A DNA stretch of 64,000 bases from Leucobacter aridicollis (lineage in GTDB: Bacteria > Actinomycetota > Actinomycetes > Actinomycetales > Microbacteriaceae). Positions 53,164 to 61,929 of this stretch are shown in pieces. The stretch covers positions 3,286,001 through 3,350,000 of the forward strand of contig NZ_CP075339.1 of assembly GCF_024399335.1 (NCBI RefSeq), given 5' to 3'. The notes under the pieces were generated by a model. That model ran no database searches. It was not told the origin of the DNA and worked only from the letters and a program-made list of their open reading frames with translations. The stretch's first letter is position 1. The number at the start of each line of letters is the position of its first letter. The position numbers and the translations under genes are program-made.

Positions 53164-53876
53164 TCTCCCTCGCAGCATTCGACATGGCAGGCACCACAAT
53201 CAACGACGGCGGCGCCGTCTACCGTGCGCTCGAAGACTCAGTCACCGAGGCTGGTGTCGCTGTCTCCCCCGAAAATCTGCAAACCTGGATGGGGGTGGAG
53301 AAGCGGGAGGCAATCACCGCGCTCATTGAGCTCGGTGGCGGGGTCGCCGACGAGGATCTTGTGGGAGCGACATTCGCCCGCTTCCGCGCGCTGCTCGACG
53401 AGTACTACACGGCGGAGCCGCCAACCCCAGTCGACGGCGTCCCCGAAGCGATCGCCGCGCTCCAATCAGCGGGAATCAAGGTTGCTCTCACCACTGGATT
53501 CTCGCGTGAGGTCGCAGAGGGCATCCTCGCCGGGCTCGGGTGGACTGTCGGCCCAGCGGACGCCACCGAAACTGGGGCAAGTGCTCCCGCGGGCTCCGTT
53601 CGCGTCGACGCACTGTCATGCGGCGACGACGTGGCTGCCGGGCGGCCCGCGCCGTTCATGATTCACCGAGTCATGGAGGCAACAGGGGTGACCGACGTCG
53701 CGAACGTGCTCGTCGCTGGAGACACCGCGGTCGACGTACGCTCGGGCCTGAACTCGGGAGCGGCGATCTCAATCGGCGTGCTCAGCGGCAAGCTCGACCG
53801 GGCAAGCCTCGAGGCCGAACGCCCGACAGCGGTGCTCGACTCGGTGGCGGCGATCCCCGAATACCTCGGCGTGTAG
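53160..53876 (+). CDS. Phosphonatase-like HAD hydrolase (HpnX/TIGR03351-type)
   Basis: This 238-residue HAD protein begins ISLAAFDMAGTTINDGG, with nucleophile Asp8 in the DMAGTT pattern typical of phosphonatases. It has VALTTGFSREVAEGIL (motif II Thr) and VLVAGDTAVDVRSGLNSG (motif IV). The cap region lacks the Schiff-base Lys usual in phosphonoacetaldehyde hydrolase PhnX as far as I can see, so the exact substrate is open. The ATG at 53160 overlaps the GntR stop (ATGA); a frame reading from 52962 is not real. Confidence 0.87.
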   Translation: MISLAAFDMAGTTINDGGAVYRALEDSVTEAGVAVSPENLQTWMGVEKREAITALIELGGGVADEDLVGATFARFRALLDEYYTAEPPTPVDGVPEAIAALQSAGIKVALTTGFSREVAEGILAGLGWTVGPADATETGASAPAGSVRVDALSCGDDVAAGRPAPFMIHRVMEATGVTDVANVLVAGDTAVDVRSGLNSGAAISIGVLSGKLDRASLEAERPTAVLDSVAAIPEYLGV

Positions 53877-53888
53877 GAGAAGGCGGCG

Positions 53889-53923
53889 GGTGGCGGGGCG
53901 TAACTTCCGCGAGGCCCGCCACC
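53889..53923. terminator. Hairpin between convergent HAD and MFS genes
   Basis: GGTGGCGGG at 53889-53897 pairs with CCCGCCACC at 53915-53923 around a 17-base loop. Convergent position suggests a terminator, though no T-run is present. Confidence 0.55.
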
Positions 53924-53926
53924 ATC

Positions 53927-55117
53927 TCACCGTGTGTCGTTCGGGGCGGCACGCGACAGCGCCGCCGCCGCCAAGAGCCCCGCGCCAACTGCGGTGAACA
54001 CGCTGCCCGCCCCGCCAAAAGAAGAGATCCCCGCGGCAATAAGTGGCACACCAGTCTGGCCGATCCTGTTCCCGAGCAGCCGCAGCGACGCGGCCGTGCT
54101 TCGTTGATCCAGTGTGGTGATGAGCGTCATCCATGACATGGTGAGCGGCTGCACGGTGCCAGCCGCAAAGCCGTAGAGCGCACAGGCCAAGAGAATCGCC
54201 GGCACCGGTAAAGGCAGCACAAAGCTGACGAGCGCTATCCCCGCGAGACCGCTGCCCCCGATAAGCACCGGTCTACGACCAAATCTGCGCGTCATCGCTG
54301 AGAGGGTGAGACGCGACAGCATCGTTGCTGCTCCACGCGCGACGAGCATCGCGCTCACCCAGCCAGCCGAGATGCCACGACTCTCTGCAAGCAACGGCAG
54401 ATACATGATCGCAATGTCGAGCGAGGTCAGCACGATCGAGCTCGTGTACAGTGCGGCAGGCACCCCCGGGCTGCGCAATAACTGCACGGCGCCTCCACCA
54501 GTACCCGCCCGCCCGCCGGCTCTGCTTGGCGGAATCCCACATGAAAGCCCGAAAATGATCACGGCGCCCCCAAAGCAGAGCCACGCAATCTCGGTAAGTG
54601 CGGGGGCGGTGTTGAGCGCGCCGGGCGTTGGTGTGAACGGGCGGATCAGCAGCAGCAGAGGGCCGAGCATCTGCCCTGTCGACGTCGCGAGCGTATACAT
54701 TCCGAACGCGAAGTCGAGTCTGCCTCCCTGCGCCACGCTCATCACCCAGCTCTGCTCGCCTACGACCGAAAACAACACACCACAGCCAATCAAAGCTGAT
54801 GCAGCAATCAAGCCCAGCGGGTTTTCTCCAACGACGAGCACAACGAGTATGGCAAGCACGAATGCGACAGCGCCGATCACCAGCGATGTTCGCTCCCCGA
54901 ACCGTCGCACTAGCGCTCCGGACGGGAGTGCGAGGAGCAATGGAGGCAATGCGAATGCTGCGGCCGAGTAACCGAGCCATGCGCCGTCTTTGCCGAGCGC
55001 GAGCATTTCGTATGCGATCGCCGCGCGCAGTCCATAACTCAATACCTGCACGAGTGCCGCGTGCACGAGCAACGAAGTGTGGGCATGGTCTGTACCGCTC
55101 TGGAACCGAGGGCTCAT
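53927..55117 (-). CDS. MFS transporter
   Basis: This 396-residue MFS protein has about 12 membrane segments. Motif A-like PSGALVRRFGERTSLVIGAV and FGRRPVLIGGSGLAG mark the two halves. Its substrate is unknown. It lies downstream of a terminator-like hairpin (55142-55184), on the same strand as the adjacent ABC importer of the gal-type island, so it may be an associated uptake or efflux partner. Confidence 0.8.
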   Translation of the reverse strand: MSPRFQSGTDHAHTSLLVHAALVQVLSYGLRAAIAYEMLALGKDGAWLGYSAAAFALPPLLLALPSGALVRRFGERTSLVIGAVAFVLAILVVLVVGENPLGLIAASALIGCGVLFSVVGEQSWVMSVAQGGRLDFAFGMYTLATSTGQMLGPLLLLIRPFTPTPGALNTAPALTEIAWLCFGGAVIIFGLSCGIPPSRAGGRAGTGGGAVQLLRSPGVPAALYTSSIVLTSLDIAIMYLPLLAESRGISAGWVSAMLVARGAATMLSRLTLSAMTRRFGRRPVLIGGSGLAGIALVSFVLPLPVPAILLACALYGFAAGTVQPLTMSWMTLITTLDQRSTAASLRLLGNRIGQTGVPLIAAGISSFGGAGSVFTAVGAGLLAAAALSRAAPNDTR

Positions 55118-55141
55118 GGCGATGTCTCCTCTACAAACAGT

Positions 55142-55184
55142 GGTGGGCCGCAGCTGAAGCGTTCGGCTTCAATTGCGGCCCACC
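55142..55184 (-). terminator. Terminator downstream of the binding-protein gene
   Basis: GGTGGGCCGC at 55142-55151 pairs with GCGGCCCACC at 55175-55184, with TGAAGC/GCTTCA pairing inside around a four-base loop. It lies 25 bases past the binding-protein stop on the minus strand. Confidence 0.8.
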
Positions 55185-55208
55185 GAGCTTGAGCGTGGCG
55201 GCTCAGGG

Positions 55209-56318
55209 CTAACCGGTGTAGTCGAAAATCTGCATCCAGAGCTTCGCGTCCGCCTCAAGGTTTGCAAGCGACTCGTCAAGTGTTGAACGGTACAGGAAGC
55301 CTGAATCAAGCGCCGGCAGTTCCACATCACCGATCGTTGGGTTTGGAGCTTTCTCGTTGACCGGGTAGTCACCGATCGAGGCTGCAAGTGATTGGCCGCT
55401 TGCCGACAGCAGCCAGTTCATGAATACTGTCGCGGCGTTCGAGCGTGAAGTCGACTGTGTTTGCCCGAGATAGAACGGGTAGGCAGCAGCCCCTTCTTCG
55501 GGCATCGCGATAGTAATCGGAGCGCCAGCGATAATCGCCGAGTAGGCCGTTCCGATCGGCACCATGCCAACGCCAATCTCGCCGCGCGCTAGGGCATCCG
55601 TGAGGTTGGCTGACGAATCAAAGACGCGCGGGTCATTCGCAGCGAGATCCTTCATCCATTTCTCACCGAGCTTGTCGAACTGGAAACGCGTAAGCGCTGC
55701 CGTGCTGCCGCCCGCACCTACCTGCACGAGGCCGACTTGCCCCTTGTACTCGGCCGAAGTGAGATCTGCCCAGTTGTCGGGGGCGTCGGCCTCCGCGATC
55801 ACCTGGTTGTTGTACCCAAAGCTGTACACCCTGTCGAAGCTGTTGTAGTAGAGCCCCTCGTCGAATGCCGCACCTTCAATCAGGGATCCTGCTACATCGT
55901 CGGTAAGTTCAGTCTTCTGGAAAACCTCATCTTCCGCGAGCGCAACGATGAGGTCTTCGCCCGAGATACGCACAATGTCTGCGCCGAGTTTGCCGGCAGC
56001 GTTCTCGCTGAGGATTCGCTCCTGCAGCTTGTTCGGCGCCAGGCGCACAATCTCAACTGGAATGTCTGTCAGCTCCGTAAAGGCATCAGTGACTTCCTTC
56101 TCAGAAACCTCACTCGCCCCTGTGTAGAAGACCAGGGTGCCTTCTTGCTTTGCGGCTTCATATACCTCCGCTGATGCGACAAGCTCTCCGTCAACCACAA
56201 GATCACCACCAGCGGCAGGCGCAGGAGTTTCTTGGCCGTTGTCGGAGGCCGAGCAGCCTGCGAGGAGAAGTCCAAGGGACGCGGCAACCGCCATCCCCCG
56301 AAGGATCCGTGTTTTCAT
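55209..56318 (-). CDS. Extracellular solute-binding lipoprotein (Fe3+/AEP-type, family 1)
   Basis: This 369-residue lipoprotein (lipobox LLAGC, lipid Cys at residue 21) belongs to family 1 solute-binding proteins of the FbpA/AfuA group. EGTLVFYTGASEVSEKEVTDAF is the conserved start, then LGADIVRISGEDLI and YYNSFDRVYSFGYNNQVI. It has no di-tyrosine iron ligand pattern that I can place, so a carboxylate or phosphonate ligand is as likely as iron. It precedes a two-domain permease and an ATPase on the same strand. Confidence 0.85.
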   Translation of the reverse strand: MKTRILRGMAVAASLGLLLAGCSASDNGQETPAPAAGGDLVVDGELVASAEVYEAAKQEGTLVFYTGASEVSEKEVTDAFTELTDIPVEIVRLAPNKLQERILSENAAGKLGADIVRISGEDLIVALAEDEVFQKTELTDDVAGSLIEGAAFDEGLYYNSFDRVYSFGYNNQVIAEADAPDNWADLTSAEYKGQVGLVQVGAGGSTAALTRFQFDKLGEKWMKDLAANDPRVFDSSANLTDALARGEIGVGMVPIGTAYSAIIAGAPITIAMPEEGAAAYPFYLGQTQSTSRSNAATVFMNWLLSASGQSLAASIGDYPVNEKAPNPTIGDVELPALDSGFLYRSTLDESLANLEADAKLWMQIFDYTG

Positions 56319-56367
56319 TGCATTTCCTCTCTGAAATGTGGTTCTTTGTCGAGGTACGTATGGAGAG

Positions 56368-58146
56368 TTATGACGTTCGCTGGCGTTCTTCGCCGAACCG
56401 ACGCGCAAGCCAGGCAAGCAGGAATATAAGGACGCAGTAGAGCACACTCGTCGCAGCACTACTCTGGAGAATTCCGTTCTCGTAGTTATCAAAGATCACG
56501 ATCGAGAGCAGCCTTGTATCGGTGGTGAACAAGAACAGCGGCACTGTCAGTTCACGCATCGACAACATGAGGAGCAACAGGAACGTCGATGTCAGCGGAA
56601 CGCGTAAGAGGGGCACCGTCACTCGCCAAATCGCTCGGACGCGGTTTGCACCATGCATAACTGCGCTGTCTTCAAGGTCTTGATGAATCTGCAGAATTCC
56701 CGCGCTCGCCCCCTGAAACCCCTGCGGCATCTGAGCGGCAGTGAACGCGATCACCATTACGACAAGCGTCCCGTAAACGGGGAGTGGAATGAGCAGCCAG
56801 GTCCATAGCAGGCCGAGACCGAGCACAATCGCGGGGACTGCGAGCGGAATCATGCTGATGTAACCGAGACCAGCTCGCCCAGGAATCCGTGTGCGGTTAA
56901 CAACATAGGAGACGATGAATGCAAGCACAGTACCGATAACTGCAGCCGAGATCGAGACAACAAGCGAGTTCGTCGTCGCTTTGTGAACAGTCGAGTTGGT
57001 CAGCACGTCGGCAAACGCATTGAAGTTCAGGTTCCCCGCCTGGATCGATCCGACCACGCTCGCAACATAGGGAGAATCATGCATCGCCACGAAGATGAGC
57101 GCGCCGATCGGCAAAACTGCAGTGACAACAAAGTACAGAGCGCCGAGGATGAGGGCGGGAATGCGGAACCAACCCAGGTCTACCTTCGCCGGCTTCAGCC
57201 CCTTGCCTGACACAGTGGTGAACGTTCGTTTCGAGATCACTCGCCGCTGTATGGCAGTGACAATGAGCACTACGGCCACGAGCGCAATCGCAACGGCCGC
57301 CGCTTCGTTGCCGCGAGAGGGCGCGGAGTTCATGAGCCTGAAAATGTACGTTGGGAGCGTATCAAGTCCACCGGCGGAGCCAATCATCTGCGCCACCGGA
57401 AAGTTCTCAACTGTCAGCGTAAAGATCAGGATTGCTGCGCCAAGAATAGCCGGCGTCGCAAGCGGGAAGGTCACACGCCGCAGGACCTGACCGGGGGTTG
57501 CACCGTGCACGCGAGCCGACTCTTCGAGATCCGGGTTCATCAGGCTAAACGAGGCATGAATCAACAGGAAGGCGTACGGAGCGTAATAGATCCCCAAGAG
57601 TACGATGAGGCCTGGCAGCGTATAGATGTTCATGAACGGGGCCAGCCCGAGGTCTCGAGCCAGAATGTTCAGCAGTCCCGCATTGGGCCCGCCAAGTAGC
57701 CCCCAGGCTAGGGCGCCGACAAAGCTTGGAAGAAACATCGGCATGAGGCCTGCGAAGTACAGAAATTTGCGCGCCGGCGCGTTCGTTCGCGCGGTGACGA
57801 AGGCCAGGAAACCACCGCACAGGAGCGCCACAGCCGAGCCGCCTATGCCGACGATCAACGAGTTACCCGCCGCCCGCATCGCCCCCGTTCCGAACACGGT
57901 ACTGAAGTTCGACAGCGTGAAATTCGACAACGAGATGTTCCCGGGTCGCGGGGTCTCAGACGTGAGCGCTGAAAGAACGACGAGCGCCACAGGGAGCAGA
58001 ATCAGGATCCCAAGAACTCCGTAGAGGGCAACGATGCCAGCAACTTTTCGAGGTTGAGCTTGCGCCGAAGAGGCGCCTCGCGTTTTTACCCCTCGCGGCG
58101 TCGTAATTACGCCTGTGGCATCGGATGGTGAGGTCTGTATGGTCAC
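56368..58146 (-). CDS. Two-domain ABC importer permease (FbpB-like)
   Basis: This 592-residue permease has about 12 membrane segments, two fused copies of the usual six-helix domain. Both EAA loops are visible: EESARVHGATPGQVLRRVTFPLATPAI at about residue 215 and EDSAVMHGANRVRAIWRVTVPLLRVPL at about 495. This is the FbpB/AfuB layout of iron(III) and phosphonate (PhnU/V-type) importers. It overlaps the ATPase gene by 4 bases. Confidence 0.9.
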   Translation of the reverse strand: MTIQTSPSDATGVITTPRGVKTRGASSAQAQPRKVAGIVALYGVLGILILLPVALVVLSALTSETPRPGNISLSNFTLSNFSTVFGTGAMRAAGNSLIVGIGGSAVALLCGGFLAFVTARTNAPARKFLYFAGLMPMFLPSFVGALAWGLLGGPNAGLLNILARDLGLAPFMNIYTLPGLIVLLGIYYAPYAFLLIHASFSLMNPDLEESARVHGATPGQVLRRVTFPLATPAILGAAILIFTLTVENFPVAQMIGSAGGLDTLPTYIFRLMNSAPSRGNEAAAVAIALVAVVLIVTAIQRRVISKRTFTTVSGKGLKPAKVDLGWFRIPALILGALYFVVTAVLPIGALIFVAMHDSPYVASVVGSIQAGNLNFNAFADVLTNSTVHKATTNSLVVSISAAVIGTVLAFIVSYVVNRTRIPGRAGLGYISMIPLAVPAIVLGLGLLWTWLLIPLPVYGTLVVMVIAFTAAQMPQGFQGASAGILQIHQDLEDSAVMHGANRVRAIWRVTVPLLRVPLTSTFLLLLMLSMRELTVPLFLFTTDTRLLSIVIFDNYENGILQSSAATSVLYCVLIFLLAWLARRFGEERQRTS

Positions 58147-59258
58147 GCTGCACGCTCCTGCACGCGTTCACCGAGCTCGGGCGCCTCCGTTGGAAGGACC
58201 TGTACAGCCTCGACTGGCAGGTGAACACGCACGCGCTCTCCTTCGCGAGTGCGATTCGCCTGCTGCTTCGTGCCGAGGACGTCAAGTTCAACACCAGGGG
58301 CGATTCTGACCCGGAAGGTTGCAGTCGGCCCGAGGAACTCACGGGCAATAATCTCGCCCTCAAGTGTATTCGCGGACTCCGCCGGCACGTCATCACCGAG
58401 AAGAATGTCTTCAGCACGAATGCAGGCTCGCAGCTCATCAGCGCGGTGATCGTAGGGTCCGACCTGGATCGCAACATCGCTGCTTTCAAGGCCAACACTC
58501 CGGGTGCCGAGTGAGCGCACCGGAATGATGTTCGCCACCCCGAGAAAGTCGGCGATGGACGCACTGAGGGGTCGCCCATAGATCTCGTCCGGGCGGCCAA
58601 TCTGCACGATCCTGCCAAACTGCATCATTGCAATATGGTCGGCGAGCGCAAGCGCTTCTTCTTGATCATGAGTCACGTAAACCGCGGTCAATCCAAGTCG
58701 GTGCTGTAGTTCACGGAGGTCCGTGCGCAGCCGATGCCTGAGGCGCGCGTCGAGGTTCGAGAGTGGCTCGTCGAGCAGCATGACCGACGGCTCCATGACG
58801 ATCGAACGGGCCAGCGCAACGCGCTGCATCTGCCCGCCGGAGAGCATGCTCGCGCCGCGGTCAGCAAAGCCGTCGAGCCCAACTACTGAGATCGCTTCTG
58901 CGACTCTACGGGAGACCTCAGCTTTGGGAAGCTTCTTCATCCGCAAGGGAAACGCCACATTCTCGAACACACTCATGTGCGGCCAGATTGCATAGGACTG
59001 AAACACCATGCCAATGTTGCGTTTGTGTGAAGGGCGGTTGATCCCCCTCTCAGCGTCGAATAGAACTTCCCCGTCGACAGATATCCTTCCCTCGTCGGGT
59101 GTCTCGAGGCCAGCAATGCAGCGCATCGTGCTCGTCTTTCCGCACCCTGACTGACCAAGCAGAACCAGCGCTTCGCCCTGTTCAATTTCAAGGCTCAGAT
59201 TTCGGACAGCGACGGAGTCACCGTAGCTGAGCGTGAGATTCTCAATACTGATTGTCAT
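58143..59258 (-). CDS. ABC importer ATPase (FbpC/PotA-like)
   Basis: This 371-residue ATPase has Walker A LLGQSGCGKTSTMRCIAGLE, signature LSGGQMQRVALARSIV, Walker B VMLLDEPLSNLDARLR, H-loop YVTHDQEEALALADH and a TOBE_2 domain (about 290-350). The ATG at 59258 is the family start. It overlaps the dehydrogenase-like gene by 4 bases, so the transporter is tied to the catabolic genes. Confidence 0.9.
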   Translation of the reverse strand: MTISIENLTLSYGDSVAVRNLSLEIEQGEALVLLGQSGCGKTSTMRCIAGLETPDEGRISVDGEVLFDAERGINRPSHKRNIGMVFQSYAIWPHMSVFENVAFPLRMKKLPKAEVSRRVAEAISVVGLDGFADRGASMLSGGQMQRVALARSIVMEPSVMLLDEPLSNLDARLRHRLRTDLRELQHRLGLTAVYVTHDQEEALALADHIAMMQFGRIVQIGRPDEIYGRPLSASIADFLGVANIIPVRSLGTRSVGLESSDVAIQVGPYDHRADELRACIRAEDILLGDDVPAESANTLEGEIIAREFLGPTATFRVRIAPGVELDVLGTKQQANRTREGERVRVHLPVEAVQVLPTEAPELGERVQERAA

Positions 59259-60058
59259 GCGCGAGCTCCTTCGCTTGTGTGCGCTGCGTCTGCCGTCGCG
59301 AGCAACTGATCGAACCACTGGATCGTAGCGGTACTCATCCACGTAGGTTGGCCGAGATCCTCGAGGTATTCTTTTGCGTCCGCGACTTCATGTGCACGCC
59401 GCGCAGCGTGCGTGGTTGAGCCATCAATCAGCCGCTGGATTAGTGCCTCCGCATCGCCGGAGAGCTCGGCCACGATCTGTTCGCGGAGCCATGTCTCGGC
59501 GCCCGCCAGTTCAGCTGCGCCTACGCTTTCAATAACGACCGCAGCCAGGCCTTTCATGAAGACACTGCGCAGCAGCTTTCTCCCGGCGGCTTCACCGGCC
59601 TTTCCATCAACCACCTGGACTGGCGTATCCGCAGCCTTGACGAGCTCGTCAAATCGCGCTGCGCCGAGGCCACTAGCCATGAGCGGGGTGCGGACGCCGG
59701 AGCGGGGAACAGGCGCAAGCACAGCCACGTCTGCGAACAGCACACCGCTGGCAGAGGCTTCGCTTTCAAGCTGTTCCTTGAGTGCGGGACTGCCAGTGTT
59801 GAGGTCTGCGTACACGGCCCCCGCGGCCATGCCTGCGAAGGCTTCGTTCGCCACAGCTGCCGCCGCCCGTGCTCCAACCAGGCTCACTACGAGTTCAGCA
59901 CCAGAAAGGGCGGCAGTGAGTTCAGCCTCCTGGCGGATGCCAGGCTCACCAACAGTGGCGAACGGGTCGTACCCGGCGACCGCAAAGCCAGCGTCCCGAA
60001 ATCCGCGGGCATAGATCGCTCCAGCCTCGCCGAGACCGAGTATTGCAACGATTGTCAT
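59255..60058 (-). CDS. 6-phosphogluconate-dehydrogenase-like NAD(P)-binding protein (DUF1932)
   Basis: This 267-residue protein begins VAILGLGEAGAIYARGFRDAG, a GxGxxG Rossmann fold of the 3-hydroxyisobutyrate/6-phosphogluconate dehydrogenase superfamily. It contains VYADLNTGSPALKEQLE and GVLFADVAVLAPVPRSGVRTPLMASG, and the C-terminal half (about residues 160-260) resembles DUF1932. Such proteins accompany aromatic meta-cleavage genes in other bacteria. Its reaction is unknown; it is the first gene of the operon with the ABC importer. Confidence 0.75.
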   Translation of the reverse strand: MTIVAILGLGEAGAIYARGFRDAGFAVAGYDPFATVGEPGIRQEAELTAALSGAELVVSLVGARAAAAVANEAFAGMAAGAVYADLNTGSPALKEQLESEASASGVLFADVAVLAPVPRSGVRTPLMASGLGAARFDELVKAADTPVQVVDGKAGEAAGRKLLRSVFMKGLAAVVIESVGAAELAGAETWLREQIVAELSGDAEALIQRLIDGSTTHAARRAHEVADAKEYLEDLGQPTWMSTATIQWFDQLLATADAAHTSEGARA

Positions 60059-60127
60059 CTTTGACTCCTGATTTGCGTGATGTTCATCGACGCTAGTTGA
60101 TGTTTTCAATATCGGCAAGCATTTCGT

Positions 60128-60151
60128 TAACAATTTAGATAACACAATTGT
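60128..60151. promoter_or_regulatory. GntR-like operator upstream of the dehydrogenase/ABC operon
   Basis: TAACAATTT at 60128-60136 and ACAATTGT at 60144-60151 (a perfect 8-base palindrome) lie 70-93 bases upstream of the 60058 start. They share the ACAATT core with the palindrome at 62784-62799, which suggests one regulator for both promoters. Confidence 0.5.
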
Positions 60152-60170
60152 CACGTCTTGCTCGCGGAGC

Positions 60171-61238
60171 TTACGCCCCGGCCGGAACTGGGAAGACTCG
60201 TCCTTCAAACAGCTTTCGAGCGGTGCGTGTCGAAACGGAACTTCCTTGCCACTCTCCGTCCGCCCCCAGCCGAGTCTTGACGTTAGATGCGAAGATTCCA
60301 GCTGCATGCTCAATGAGAATTTCGTTCCCGTGGACGCCCCACTCCGAGCCCACAGCACCCGGGATCGTAGTCGCCGCCGCAACGCTTGCGGCCATGAGCA
60401 CCCCGATGGAGCGGTGAGCTCGATGCGGAATGAGGGCGCGAACCGTGATGGACCCGTCGGTTCGCGGAGGCGCAACGAACATCATCTTCGGCACCGAAAG
60501 CGCTGCGACGTTCCCGAGCCCCATGAGCCGTCCAGCTGCAAGCCTGATCGATTCGACCCGGTCTCGCACCGCGTCCAAGGCTTCCAGCTCTTCGGGGCTC
60601 TCGTACCCCGAGATCCCAAGATCGCTCGCCCGGATTACGACGACTGGCATTCCGTTGTCAATGAGTGTGACGCTGGTGCCCAGTACGTCCTGAGCGGGAA
60701 GGCCGGTCGGCAACAGCTTTCCGCTGCCGTGCACCTCGATGACGATCGGACAACCAGTTCCAGGGACGCCATCGAGTGCATAGTCGCCGTCATAGCGAAG
60801 CCTGCCGTCCTCGGTTGCGAGACTCACCGTCGCGAGATCTCCCGTATTGAGAAGGCGAACGACGGCGGTTGTTCGTCCGGCGCGTGGAGTGAGAATTCCG
60901 CGCTCGATCGCGAACGGGACAACGCCAGCAAGCAGATTTCCACAGGTCTGCGCCCGGCTCACCTCGCCAGATTCGACTGCCACCTGAAGAAATTCATAGA
61001 CGAGGTCCACTCCGACTTCCGCACTTGGGGAAACAACGGCGACTTTGCTTGACAGCGGGTGAGCACCACCAATCCCATCGATCTGTTGAGGGTCGGGGCT
61101 TCCGAGAATTCTCTTTGCAAGATCAGCGCGGGCACACTCGTCGCTGGGCACCTCGGAGCCAAGTAGGAATGCACCTTTGGACGTTCCACCGCGCATCCAG
61201 ACACATGGGATGCCCACTAGGCCGGGGTCATCGGCCAC
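60171..61238 (-). CDS. galD: 4-oxalomesaconate tautomerase (PrpF/GalD family)
   Basis: GalD converts the keto form of 4-oxalomesaconate to its enol form in gallate catabolism; the related PrpF isomerises methylaconitate. The 355-residue protein has the family motifs PCVWMRGGTSKGAFLL, GSPDPQQIDGIGGAHPLSSK and TCGNLLAGVVPFAIERG. The GTG at 61238 is preferred because AGGAGA lies six bases before it; ATG at 61262 is possible. It overlaps the galC stop by 11 bases. Adjacency to galB and galC favours GalD over PrpF. Confidence 0.88.
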   Translation of the reverse strand: MADDPGLVGIPCVWMRGGTSKGAFLLGSEVPSDECARADLAKRILGSPDPQQIDGIGGAHPLSSKVAVVSPSAEVGVDLVYEFLQVAVESGEVSRAQTCGNLLAGVVPFAIERGILTPRAGRTTAVVRLLNTGDLATVSLATEDGRLRYDGDYALDGVPGTGCPIVIEVHGSGKLLPTGLPAQDVLGTSVTLIDNGMPVVVIRASDLGISGYESPEELEALDAVRDRVESIRLAAGRLMGLGNVAALSVPKMMFVAPPRTDGSITVRALIPHRAHRSIGVLMAASVAAATTIPGAVGSEWGVHGNEILIEHAAGIFASNVKTRLGADGEWQGSSVSTRTARKLFEGRVFPVPAGA

Positions 61239-61929
61239 GGCTGATCTCCTGCTGTGCCACATACGTTACACCGAGTTCTGCGAGCAGTGGTCGCAACCCG
61301 TTGTGGTCGAGACTGAGCACCCCCTGCTCGTAGGCCGCACGAGCAACCACTTCGCGCGCGACGCGCGCTCGAGAACTCTCGAGCACTCGCGCGAGTTGAG
61401 CGCGCGGAACGCACACGACCCCATCGTCGTCAGCAACAATGACATCCCCGGCATCAATTTGGGCTCCGCCGACAACGATTGGCACGTTGACACTACCGCC
61501 GGTGGCCTTCACGGTTCCCTGCGCATTCTGGGCGCCAGCCCAGGCATGAAAACCCATTTCACGCAGCTCGGCGACGTCCCTGACCCCTCCCGAGGTAATA
61601 ATCCCGCGCACCCCGCGGCGCTGCAACGCTGTTGCGAAGAGTTCCCCGAATGACCCGTCAAGCGAGGGCGACACGGTCGTCACAACGAGCACGTCCCCCG
61701 GCTCGCACTGCTCCACAGCAGCATGAATCATGAGGTTGTCACCCGGCCAACACTGCACAGTGACAGCACTGCCAGCCAAACGTGCACCGTGCTGCACCGG
61801 CCGAACACTTGGGCCAACAAGCCCGCACCGTCCCATCGCCTCGTGAACGGTTGCGACGCCCAATTCGCCGAGCTCAGCGATCGCATTGGAGTCTGCACGG
61901 GCGATGTCCGTCACAATCACATGATTCAT
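61228..61929 (-). CDS. galC: 4-carboxy-4-hydroxy-2-oxoadipate aldolase (RraA-like)
   Basis: This 233-residue protein splits 4-carboxy-4-hydroxy-2-oxoadipate into pyruvate and oxaloacetate. It has the CHA-aldolase pattern ELGVATVHEAMGRCGLVGPS, AVTVQCWPGDNLMIHAAVEQ, GVRGIITSGGVRDVAELREM and VNVPIVVGGAQIDAGDVIVAD, where the GGVRD Arg/Asp hold the metal and substrate. The ATG at 61929 overlaps the galB stop (ATGA). Confidence 0.9.
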   Translation of the reverse strand: MNHVIVTDIARADSNAIAELGELGVATVHEAMGRCGLVGPSVRPVQHGARLAGSAVTVQCWPGDNLMIHAAVEQCEPGDVLVVTTVSPSLDGSFGELFATALQRRGVRGIITSGGVRDVAELREMGFHAWAGAQNAQGTVKATGGSVNVPIVVGGAQIDAGDVIVADDDGVVCVPRAQLARVLESSRARVAREVVARAAYEQGVLSLDHNGLRPLLAELGVTYVAQQEISRGR

